15,632 bases of DNA from Nitriliruptorales bacterium. GTDB taxonomy: Bacteria > Actinomycetota > Nitriliruptoria > Euzebyales > Egibacteraceae. Numbering within the stretch: the stretch's first letter is position 1; every line of letters begins with the position of its first letter. The notes beneath the pieces were generated by a model. It was not told where the DNA came from. It saw nothing but the letters and a program-made list of their open reading frames with translations, and made no database searches. Positions 1 through 6,054 of the stretch are shown here, piece after piece. The stretch spans positions 1 to 15,632 of the forward strand of contig SLAO01000030.1 of assembly GCA_007126835.1 (NCBI GenBank). Direction: 5' to 3'. A program made the translations under genes and the position numbers.

Positions 1-108
1 ACCAACCCCCTCGAGGCAGGCGCCTACGTGGTGGAGCAGCTGCAGCGCATCCTGCGCCACCAGGCGAGCGGAGTGGCCCTGCGACAAGCCACCGCGGGTG
101 AGGCATGA
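1..108 (+). CDS. eutC: Ethanolamine ammonia-lyase small subunit, C-terminal end only
   Basis: Open from the window edge to TGA at 106-108; only the last 35 residues are present. The visible tail contains PLEAGAYVVEQLQRILRHQ followed by ASGVALRQ. It aligns by eye with the end of E. coli EutC (PVEAAAVIVDLAKRMLEQ, then KASGINMTR), giving a shared P-[LV]-E-A-[GA] start, a helix and the conserved ASG. EutC and EutB form the adenosylcobalamin-dependent enzyme that splits ethanolamine into acetaldehyde and ammonia inside the microcompartment. The eutC-eutL order is the same as in enterobacterial eut operons, which supports the call despite the short fragment. eutL follows after 18 bases, so the two are very probably co-transcribed. 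Confidence 0.8.
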   Translation, partial: TNPLEAGAYVVEQLQRILRHQASGVALRQATAGEA

Positions 109-126
109 AGGCGAACAGGAGCGACC

Positions 127-783
127 ATGGCAGCCGGTGACCCCGTCAAGCCGCAGATCCTCTCAGCGCGGCTGATCTCCAACATCGACCGGAGCTTCGC
201 GGCGCGGTTCAAGCTGCGCCCTGACCAGCGCAGCCTCGGGCTCGTGACGTGCGACATCGACGATTCGCTGTACGTGGCGCTGGACGAGGCCACGAAGATG
301 GCCGAGGTTGAGGTCGTGTACGCCCATAGCTTCTATGCCGGGGCTGATCACGCCTCGGGTCCGCTGTCGGGTGAGATCATCGGCATGCTCGCCGGCCCTG
401 ACCCTGCGGAGGTGCGGGCGGGACTCAACGCGTGCATCGCCTACACCGAGCAGGAGGCCTGGTTCACCTCGGCCAACGCCGACGACTCGCTGGCGTTCTT
501 CGCCCACACGATCTCGCGCACGGGGAGCTACCTGTCGAAGGAGGCCGGCATCGACGAGGGCACCCCGCTCGCGTACCTCATCGCCCCGCCGATCGAGGCG
601 ACGTACGCGCTCGATGCGGCCCTCAAGGCTGCCGAGGTCGAGATGCAGGTCTGGTTCGAGCCCCCCTCGGAGACCAACTTCTCCGGAGGGCTGCTGTCGG
701 GGTCGCAGAGCGCCTGCCGTGCCGCCTGCGCCGCGTTCGGTGACACCGTCATGGACGTCGCTCGTTCCCCGGTGAAGTTCTGA
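127..783 (+). CDS. eutL: EutL, trimeric BMC-T microcompartment shell protein
   Basis: The 218 residues match the usual EutL length (219 in E. coli) and have no gap against it by eye. Recognisable EutL stretches include RSLGLVTCDIDDSLYVALDE (residues about 36-55), ATKMAEVEVVYAHSFYAGAD, LAGPDPAEVRAGL, the HTISRTGSYLSKEAGI segment, LIAPPIEATYALDAALKAAEV and a C-terminal PPSETNFSGG/LLSGSQSACRAACAAF. In the family, EutL folds as two fused BMC domains and assembles as pseudohexameric trimers in the shell facet; its gated central pore is thought to pass larger substrates or cofactors. The start is ATG 127, with AGGAG at 117-121. It sits 18 bases after eutC and 12 bases before eutE, so it belongs to one transcript. 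Confidence 0.97.
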   Translation: MAAGDPVKPQILSARLISNIDRSFAARFKLRPDQRSLGLVTCDIDDSLYVALDEATKMAEVEVVYAHSFYAGADHASGPLSGEIIGMLAGPDPAEVRAGLNACIAYTEQEAWFTSANADDSLAFFAHTISRTGSYLSKEAGIDEGTPLAYLIAPPIEATYALDAALKAAEVEMQVWFEPPSETNFSGGLLSGSQSACRAACAAFGDTVMDVARSPVKF

Positions 784-795
784 CGAATTGTCGAT

Positions 796-2319
796 ATGAC
801 AGGCCACGACATGGCTGAGGGCTACGACACCGACCTGCGGTCGGTCCAGGAGGCGCGCCGGTTGGCCGTTGCCGCCCGAGAGGCGCAGCGGCAGTTTGCC
901 TCGGCCTCCCAGGCCGAGGTCGACCGCATCGGTGCGGCGATGGCCGAGGCGGGATGCGCAGCAGCGGAGCGCCTGGGCCGGCAGGCGCAGGAGGAGACGG
1001 GCTACGGCGTCGCGGTCCACAAGCGGCTCAAGGACGAGTTCTCCACCCGGGACGTGTGGGCGTCGATCGCCGACCAGCAGACCGTCGGCGTCCTGCGCCG
1101 GGACGACGCGCGCCGCCTGGTCGAGATCGGGTGGCCCGTCGGGGTCGTGGCCGCGTTGACGCCGTCGACCAACCCGACGTCGACGACGATGTACAAGATC
1201 CTCATCAGCGTCAAGGCGCGCAACGGCATCGTGGTCGCTCCGCACCCCGCGGCGCGCGGCGCTTGCGCGGAGGCCACCCGGGTCATGGCCGAGGCCGGGC
1301 AGCGCGCGGGTATGCCCGCAGGCCTCGTGTCGTGCATGCGCGAGGTCACCCTCCCTGGCTCCCAGGAGCTGATGGAGCACTACGCCACCGATCTGATCCT
1401 GGCCACCGGCGGACCGGGCATGGTGCGTGCTGCCCACAGCGCCGGGAAGCCGGCGATCGGGGTCGGGCCCGGCAACGTGCCGGTGTGGGTGGACCGCAGC
1501 GCCGACATCGACAAGGCCGCCGAGGACATCGTCAACTCCAAGGCGTTCGACTCCTCGGTGATCTGCGCGACCGAGCAGACCGTCGTGGCCGACGCGCCGA
1601 TCGCTGCCGAGCTGCGCCGCCAGATGGAGGCCCACGGCGCGTACTGGCTCGACCCCGCCGGCCGTGAGGCGGTCAGCCGGGCGCTGTTCACCCCCGACGG
1701 GGCGATCCGACCCAACTCGGTCGGCAAGAGCCCCCAGCAGCTCGCCGCGATCGCCGGCATCACCGTCCCGGGTTCCGCGCGGATCCTGGTCGCCGACCTC
1801 GAGGGCGTGGGCAAGGACCATCCGCTTTCCCGCGAGAAGCTGACGACCGTGCTGGGGTTCATGGTCGAGGACGGCTGGCGGCCGGGCTGCGAGCGCTGCA
1901 TCCAGCTGCTGCGCTTCGGCGGCGACGGCCACTCGCTGGTGATCCACGCGCGCGACGAGGAAGTCATCCTCGCCTTCGGCCTCGAAAAGCCCGCGTTCCG
2001 GATCGTGGTCAACACCTGGGGCACGTTCGGGGCGATCGGCGGGACTACCGGGGTGATGCCATCCATGACGCTGGCTCCCGGCGGGATCGGCGGCGCGTCG
2101 GTCAGCGACAACATCACGGTGACGCACCTGCTCAACATCAAGCGGCTGGCCTACGGCACCTCGGCTCCGCCCGAGCTGGCGTATGCGCTCGCGCCCGATG
2201 TCGACGGGGCAGCGCAGTCGGTGGCGACCCGACAGCCCGAGAGCCTCGACGCTGACGCGATCGCCGAGGTCGTGCGCCGGGTGCTGACCGAGCTCGATGC
2301 CAAGGGGGGCGGGCGATGA
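796..2319 (+). CDS. eutE: CoA-acylating acetaldehyde dehydrogenase (EutE/AdhE-N type)
   Basis: This 507-residue aldehyde dehydrogenase fold converts acetaldehyde, NAD+ and CoA to acetyl-CoA and NADH in the compartment lumen. Visible motifs are TPSTNPTST (about 122-130), KARNGIVVAPHP, AGKPAIGVGPGNVPVWVD (217-233) and the catalytic cysteine Cys257 in SSVICATEQ, which resembles the AdhE/EutE acylating group rather than ordinary ALDHs. NTWGTFGAIGGTTG (407-420) also fits this group. There is no N-terminal encapsulation peptide. Instead, after the fold and a short polar linker, residues about 484-501 (LDADAIAEVVRRVLTELD) form an amphipathic helix suited to binding the shell. The start is uncertain: ATG 796 and in-frame ATG 811 both lack a good ribosome site, and coupling to eutL (stop at 783) is likely. 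The gene ends in a 21-bp tandem repeat. Confidence 0.94.
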   Translation: MTGHDMAEGYDTDLRSVQEARRLAVAAREAQRQFASASQAEVDRIGAAMAEAGCAAAERLGRQAQEETGYGVAVHKRLKDEFSTRDVWASIADQQTVGVLRRDDARRLVEIGWPVGVVAALTPSTNPTSTTMYKILISVKARNGIVVAPHPAARGACAEATRVMAEAGQRAGMPAGLVSCMREVTLPGSQELMEHYATDLILATGGPGMVRAAHSAGKPAIGVGPGNVPVWVDRSADIDKAAEDIVNSKAFDSSVICATEQTVVADAPIAAELRRQMEAHGAYWLDPAGREAVSRALFTPDGAIRPNSVGKSPQQLAAIAGITVPGSARILVADLEGVGKDHPLSREKLTTVLGFMVEDGWRPGCERCIQLLRFGGDGHSLVIHARDEEVILAFGLEKPAFRIVVNTWGTFGAIGGTTGVMPSMTLAPGGIGGASVSDNITVTHLLNIKRLAYGTSAPPELAYALAPDVDGAAQSVATRQPESLDADAIAEVVRRVLTELDAKGGGR

Positions 2320-2377
2320 GCCGGTGGGGGTGGGCGATGAGCCAGCCCGGGCCGGCGATGAGCCAGCCCGGGCCGGC
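2315..2377 (+). repeat. 21-bp tandem repeat between eutE and eutM
   Basis: Three head-to-tail 21-bp units lie at 2315-2335, 2336-2356 and 2357-2377. The second and third are identical (GATGAGCCAGCCCGGGCCGGC). The first is diverged and includes the eutE TGA. A partial fourth copy begins at 2378 (GATCAGCCGGAGG) and supplies the GGAGG ribosome site of the next start at 2398. The unit contains the palindrome GCCCGGGC, so the transcript could form alternative hairpins in front of the shell gene. Confidence 0.9.
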
Positions 2378-2397
2378 GATCAGCCGGAGGTGGTCCC

Positions 2398-2913
2398 GTG
2401 GCTGACAGCGAGGACCGCCGGTGCGCCGTGGTCACCCGGGCCGGGACGCGGTGCCGCAACGTCGCCCGTGCAGGGTCGGCGTACTGCGGGCTGCCGGCCC
2501 ACCAGAAGCTCGCCGAGGCAGAAGCCACGAGTTCGGCGCGTGAGCCGCCCCCGACAGCGTCACCACCAGACGACCCGCAACGAACCACGCCACGGAAAAG
2601 GAGCACAGAGATGGCGAACGTGCAGATGATCGCGCTCGGGATGGTCGAGACCAAGGGCCTGGTCGGCTCCATCGAGGCAGCCGACGCCATGGTCAAGGCC
2701 GCCAACGTCAAGCTGATCGGCAAGGAGGTCATCGGCGGGGGGTACGTCACCGTGATGGTCCGCGGCGACGTGGGCGCGGTCAAGGCCGCCACCGACGCCG
2801 GGGCTGCGGCGGCCGGTCGGGTGGGCGAGCTGACCAGCGTCCACGTGATCCCGCGTCCCCACGGTGACGTCGAGATCATCCTGCCCCAGGGGGGCGGAGA
2901 GTCGGTCGAGTAG
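2398..2913 (+). CDS. Putative zinc-binding domain fused in frame to EutM-type BMC-H shell protein (long form)
   Basis: One uninterrupted frame runs from GTG 2398, with GGAGG at 2386-2390 placed 7 bases upstream, through the whole BMC-H gene, giving 171 residues. Residues 1-39 hold Cys9, Cys19, Cys30 and His35 in the pattern C-x9-C-x10-C-x4-H, with G-T-R-C and A-Y-C-G surroundings. This looks like the small treble-clef-like Cys/His modules found in uncharacterised bacterial and phage proteins (DUF5763-like by memory). Residues 40-71 are a Pro/Ser/Thr-rich linker, and residues 72-171 are a complete BMC-H domain. The long form, the short form starting at 2611, or both may be made. A zinc-domain BMC-H would be an unusual shell subunit; the added domain would project from one face of the hexamer. 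The alternative is that the first 71 codons are a separate leader with no stop. Confidence 0.6.
   Translation: MADSEDRRCAVVTRAGTRCRNVARAGSAYCGLPAHQKLAEAEATSSAREPPPTASPPDDPQRTTPRKRSTEMANVQMIALGMVETKGLVGSIEAADAMVKAANVKLIGKEVIGGGYVTVMVRGDVGAVKAATDAGAAAAGRVGELTSVHVIPRPHGDVEIILPQGGGESVE
2611..2913 (+). CDS. eutM: EutM/PduA-type hexameric BMC-H shell protein (short form)
   Basis: The 100 residues form one Pfam-type BMC domain, the usual length for EutM/PduA. The family signature is clear: ALGMVETKGLVGSIEAADAM (8-27), the pore loop IGGG (41-44), TVMVRGDVGAVKAATDAGAA and HVIPRPHGD (78-86). It tiles the shell facets as hexamers, and the central pore passes small polar metabolites. The start ATG 2611 is supported by AAAAGGAG ending 7 bases upstream and by the exact fit to the family N-terminus. 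The same frame is open upstream to GTG 2398, so this is also the C-terminal part of a longer zinc-domain product. It is followed by a 102-base gap and then eutJ. Confidence 0.95.
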   Translation: MANVQMIALGMVETKGLVGSIEAADAMVKAANVKLIGKEVIGGGYVTVMVRGDVGAVKAATDAGAAAAGRVGELTSVHVIPRPHGDVEIILPQGGGESVE

Positions 2914-3015
2914 CGTCGGCACGTTGCGTACCTGCGGACGAGGCAGGGAGGCGATTGTCACGCCAGCACCGCCGGGCCCTGTCGCGCGGTCCCCGAGCCC
3001 CACCGAGGATGTGCC

Positions 3016-3873
3016 ATGACGCCCGAGCTGGCCGACGTCCTGTCGGCCGCCGATGCGACGATCGGCCGTGGTGAGGTCCTTGAGGCCCACGGCGACCTGC
3101 GCGTGGGCGTGGACCTCGGCACGGCGTACACGGTGCTGGTCGTCGTGGACGAGCGCGGAATGCCAGTAGCGGGCTCGTCGCGGTTCGCGCACGTCGTCCG
3201 CGACGGCGTGGTGGTCGACTTCGTCGGCGCCTGCGACTTGGTCGCGCAGCTCAAAACCGAGGTGGAGGGCCGCCTCGGTCGCGTCCTGGACAGCGCGGCG
3301 ACGTGCTACCCGCCAGGCGTCGGTCGGGGCGAAGTCCGAGCCGTCGGGCACGTCGTGGAGGCCAGCGGGATGACCTGCACCGCGCTGGTGGACGAACCGA
3401 CCGCGGCGAACTCGGTGCTGGGGCTGCGGGACGGCGCCGTCGTCGACGTGGGTGGTGGCACGACGGGTACAGCGATCCTGGCCGGGGGGCGGGTCACCGC
3501 CACCATGGACGAGCCCACGGGCGGGACCCACCTGACCCTGGTCATCGCGGGGGCGCTCGGCGTCAGCATCGAGGAGGCCGAGCAGCGCAAGACCGACCCC
3601 AGCCAGCAGGCCGCCCTGCTGCCGGTGATCCGCCCCGTGCTCGAGAAGATCGGCAGCATCGTCGCGGCCCACATCGACGGTCACCACGTCGATTCCATCC
3701 ATCTGGTGGGCGGGACCAGCGCCTTCCCGGGGATGCCCGAGATCGTTGGCGAGGCCTGCGGGGTCCCCACCGCGGTGCCGGGCAACCCCCTGTTCGTGAC
3801 TCCGCTCGGCGTGGCCCTGCACGACGCTCGCGGGGCCATGCCCAACCCTTCGATTGCGAGGATGACCGGATGA
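3016..3873 (+). CDS. eutJ: EutJ, actin/HSP70-fold chaperone-like protein of the Eut operon
   Basis: The 285 residues compare with 278 in E. coli EutJ. The actin/HSP70 ATP-binding signatures are present: phosphate-1 VGVDLGTAYT (30-39), the connecting segment ALVDEPTAANSVLGL (123-137), phosphate-2 VDVGGGTTGTAI (143-154) and the adenosine motif HLVGGTSAFPGM (229-240). It is predicted cytosolic or compartment-associated. The EutJ role is not well established: it is annotated as a chaperonin or reactivase-like ATPase of ethanolamine utilisation. The start ATG 3016 has GAGG at 3005-3008. Its stop overlaps the next start (ATGA at 3870-3873), so the two are translationally coupled. Confidence 0.93.
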   Translation: MTPELADVLSAADATIGRGEVLEAHGDLRVGVDLGTAYTVLVVVDERGMPVAGSSRFAHVVRDGVVVDFVGACDLVAQLKTEVEGRLGRVLDSAATCYPPGVGRGEVRAVGHVVEASGMTCTALVDEPTAANSVLGLRDGAVVDVGGGTTGTAILAGGRVTATMDEPTGGTHLTLVIAGALGVSIEEAEQRKTDPSQQAALLPVIRPVLEKIGSIVAAHIDGHHVDSIHLVGGTSAFPGMPEIVGEACGVPTAVPGNPLFVTPLGVALHDARGAMPNPSIARMTG

Positions 3874-4496
3874 GCAGCGAGGACTTCTCCCTGCGCGCGT
3901 ACGTCTACCTGGACCGCATGCAGCCGCAGTACGCGTCCTTCGTGGGGACGGTGACCCAAGGCGACCTGCCAGTGGAGGGCATGGCCAGCCTCTACGTGGA
4001 GATGGCCCCGGGCAACTGGGTGTTCCGGGTCGTGGACGTCGCGGTCAAGGGGACCGACGCCAAGCCCGGAGCCCAGATCGTGGAGCGCGAGTTCGGGATG
4101 TTCGAGGTCCACTCCCATTCCCAGTCCGACGTTCTGCGCGCCGGCGAGATGGTCCTGGCCGAGCTCGGCCTCGACGTGACGAGCCGCAAGAAGCCCGAGG
4201 TGGCCTCGTTGCAGGTGATCACCAACGTCAACCCGTACCAGGCCCAGCTGCTGAACAGGTTCACCCGGGGCATGATGCTCGTCGCTGGCGAGACGATGCT
4301 CGTCGTGGAATGCGCCCCTGCGGCCTACATCAACCTCGCGGCTAACGAAGCCGAGAAGGCCGCCCCGGTCAACCTCATGCACGTCACGTCGGTCGGCCGC
4401 TTCGGCCGGTTGTGGATGGCGGGCACCGAGGCCGACGTGCTGGCCGCGCGCGACGCGGCCGTGGGCGCGATCGAAGCGGTCGAGGGCACACCGTGA
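3870..4496 (+). CDS. RMM-type tandem-domain BMC-T shell protein
   Basis: The 208 residues begin on an ATGA overlap with eutJ. The N-terminus (LRAYVYLDRMQPQYASFVGT, residues 8-27) strongly resembles the N-terminus of the BMC-T protein of the Rhodococcus/Mycobacterium microcompartment (LRSFIFIDRLQPQ..SYLGT, from memory). The first BMC-like unit spans about 37-105 (REFGMFEVHSHSQSDVLRAG) and the second about 140-204 (VVECAPAAYINLAANEAEKA, then GRFGRLWMAGTEADV). By family analogy it forms trimeric pseudohexamers in the shell. It is a second BMC-T beside EutL in this operon, so one shell would contain two unrelated trimer types. The adjoining gene starts on GTGA at 4493 or at ATG 4535. Confidence 0.88.
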   Translation: MSSEDFSLRAYVYLDRMQPQYASFVGTVTQGDLPVEGMASLYVEMAPGNWVFRVVDVAVKGTDAKPGAQIVEREFGMFEVHSHSQSDVLRAGEMVLAELGLDVTSRKKPEVASLQVITNVNPYQAQLLNRFTRGMMLVAGETMLVVECAPAAYINLAANEAEKAAPVNLMHVTSVGRFGRLWMAGTEADVLAARDAAVGAIEAVEGTP

Positions 4497-4534
4497 CCGC
4501 CGCCCCGCCCGGGTCATCCAGCGAAGGAGTCCGC

Positions 4535-4951
4535 ATGCGGCGACGTTTCATCACCAAGCAGGACATCGACGAGTGCGCGGACGCGGGCACGTCCACCCTC
4601 GAGATCGATGACCACGTGACCGTGACCGACCTGGCGCGCGAGCATGCCCGCAGCCGTGGCGTGCGCCTGGTCGACACCACCACGCCGAGCACGCATGGCG
4701 CGGCGGGGACCGGGCCAAGCGCGGCCGGGGCCGCTCCAGCCGACAGCGCAGCCCCCGGAGGCGGCGCAGCCGCTGGGGGCGGTGCGCCTCCTGGCGGTGC
4801 GGTTTCTGCGGAAGGTGCCGCCGGAGCGGAGCACGCCACCGCCGACCGCGCCGAGCTCCACGGTCAGGTCCGCGCGGCGGTCATCGCCCGTGTTGGCGCT
4901 GTGCCCGAGGGGCTCGACGCGGCCATCGCCCGGGTGTTGACCCGGCCGTAG
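4535..4951 (+). CDS. EutQ/EutT-N-like segment with low-complexity linker and C-terminal amphipathic helix
   Basis: This 138-residue protein is not assigned to a named family. Residues 4-47 (RFITKQDIDECADAGTSTLE through TDLAREHARSRGVRLV) resemble the N-terminal segment shared by EutQ (KLITANDI...) and EutT (FITEAWLR...). That segment lies outside the cupin of EutQ and the adenosyltransferase fold of EutT, and neither of those domains is present here. Residues 51-104 are a Gly/Ala/Pro/Ser-rich, probably disordered linker. Residues 105-138 (AELHGQVRAAVIARVGAVPE, then GLDAAIARVLTRP) form one or two amphipathic helices like an encapsulation peptide. GAAGGAG at about 4522-4528, 7 bases upstream, favours ATG 4535; an in-frame GTG at 4493 overlapping the previous stop would add 14 residues. 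It is the last gene of the Eut cluster and may act as a cargo-shell linker, which is inference. Confidence 0.75.
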   Translation: MRRRFITKQDIDECADAGTSTLEIDDHVTVTDLAREHARSRGVRLVDTTTPSTHGAAGTGPSAAGAAPADSAAPGGGAAAGGGAPPGGAVSAEGAAGAEHATADRAELHGQVRAAVIARVGAVPEGLDAAIARVLTRP

Positions 4952-5002
4952 CTCCGCGGCTTGTTGCCAGCTCACCCGCCGTTCTGGAGCGCTCGCCCGT
5001 GG

Positions 5003-5008
5003 CATGCT
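5003..5008 (+). promoter_or_regulatory. Possible -10 box for a leaderless nei transcript
   Basis: CATGCT fits the loose NANNNT actinobacterial -10 and ends 7 bases before ATG 5016, so transcription could start at the ATG. No Shine-Dalgarno sequence is visible and no -35 match was found. The call is weak by itself, but other genes here show the same arrangement. Confidence 0.3.
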
Positions 5009-5015
5009 TCGCTGT

Positions 5016-5858
5016 ATGCCTGAGGGACACACCATCCACCGCTACGCGCGCCTGCACCGCGAGACGCTCGGCGGACGGCAAGTCGAAGCGAGCTCCCCCC
5101 AGGGACGGTTCGCCGAGGGGGCGTCCATCCTCGACGGGCGCGTGCTCGACGACGTGGAGGCGGTCGGCAAGCACCTGCTGTACCGGTTCGAGGGCGCTCC
5201 GGCGCTGCACGTGCATCTGGGACTGTTCGGACGGTTCGTGACCTACGGGTCAGCCGACGGCGACGTCCCCGACCCCACGTCGGGCACCCGCCTGCGGCTT
5301 CGCGCCGACGAGGGCCATGACGGCAGCGGTCGTTTGCGCCCGGCGGTGGAGGTGCGCCTGGCCGGCCCCACCGCTTGTGAGCTGCTCGACACCGACGACG
5401 AGCAAGCGCTGCGCGCCCGGCTGGGTCCCGACCCGCTCGACGAGCATGCCGAGCCCTCGGCGTTCGCCGGGGCGCTGAGCCGCCGCCGCGTGCCGATCGG
5501 GCAGGCGCTGCTCGACCAGCGTGTCATCGCGGGCGTCGGCAACGTGTTCCGGGCCGAGGCACTGTTCATCGAGGGCATCGATCCAGCCACAGCGTCGCGG
5601 GGGTTGTCCGCTGACGAGGTGGCGGCGCTGTGGCACACCCTCCGGCGCATGCTCCAAGAGGGGGAGCGCAGGGGCCGGATCGTCACGGTCGAGACCAGCG
5701 AGCGCCCCGACGAGCTGGCGACCGACGATGCGCGGTACGTGTACCGCCGTGAAGGTCTGCCCTGCCGGCGATGTCAGACCCCCGTGATCTCATGGCAGCT
5801 GGGTGGCCGCCGGGTCTACGCCTGCCCCCACTGCCAACCGGCGCGCGCGACCACATGA
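5016..5858 (+). CDS. nei: Fpg/Nei-family DNA glycosylase/AP lyase (endonuclease VIII-like)
   Basis: The 280 residues remove oxidised bases and cleave the abasic site. The start is fixed by the catalytic N-terminus: after Met removal Pro2 is the nucleophile and Glu3 follows (MPEGHTIHRYARLH), so ATG 5016 is used rather than ATG 5004. The beta-hairpin lysine is Lys52 (VGKHLLYRF). The helix-two-turn-helix region is at about 160-200 (GQALLDQRVIAGVGNVFRAE). The C-terminal zinc finger has Cys250, Cys253, Cys270 and Cys273 (CRRC...CPHC). The EGHTIHR form points to actinobacterial Nei/Nei2 rather than Fpg (MPELPEVE). It is a single gene, separated from the Eut operon by 64 bases, and belongs to base-excision repair. 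Confidence 0.93.
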   Translation: MPEGHTIHRYARLHRETLGGRQVEASSPQGRFAEGASILDGRVLDDVEAVGKHLLYRFEGAPALHVHLGLFGRFVTYGSADGDVPDPTSGTRLRLRADEGHDGSGRLRPAVEVRLAGPTACELLDTDDEQALRARLGPDPLDEHAEPSAFAGALSRRRVPIGQALLDQRVIAGVGNVFRAEALFIEGIDPATASRGLSADEVAALWHTLRRMLQEGERRGRIVTVETSERPDELATDDARYVYRREGLPCRRCQTPVISWQLGGRRVYACPHCQPARATT

Positions 5859-6019
5859 GTGGTGCCAAGAAAGGCGGCAGCCGCTTGCGCGCCTGCAGGC
5901 AACGTGCACGGGCGGGCCTGGACCAAGTCGCGCATCACCCCAGGTAAAACCCTGGTAAACGCTCGTCCGACGGGGCATGGATCTGCCCGGTTCGGGCGGG
6001 CGCGGAGGCCCTCCTGCGC

Positions 6020-6025
6020 TACGGT
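6020..6025 (+). promoter_or_regulatory. Candidate -10 box upstream of the acidic lipoprotein gene
   Basis: TACGGT fits TANNNT and lies 29 bases before ATG 6055, leaving room for a short leader that carries the GGAAGAG ribosome site at 6040-6046. No -35 match is evident at the usual distance. The rest of the 5859-6054 gap holds only a small 5-bp hairpin (CCAGG 5940-5944 / CCTGG 5951-5955). Confidence 0.35.
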
Positions 6026-6054
6026 GGCCACTCACCGACGGAAGAGAACTCATC

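Noticed and set aside
163..2127. Long minus-strand open frame (654 codons) opposite eutL and eutE
   Set aside because: It is antisense to two genes with clear family motifs. Its product is rich in His, Arg, Asp and Gly with no recognisable domain, as expected of a mirror frame in high-GC DNA.
2560..3822. Minus-strand open frame of 420 codons opposite eutM and eutJ
   Set aside because: It shadows two well-supported genes and has the same low-complexity His/Arg/Asp composition; no motif or ribosome site supports it.
3303..3869. N-terminal extension of the BMC-T frame over eutJ
   Set aside because: The extension is Arg/Gly-rich shadow of eutJ. The family N-terminus begins at ATG 3870, on the ATGA overlap.
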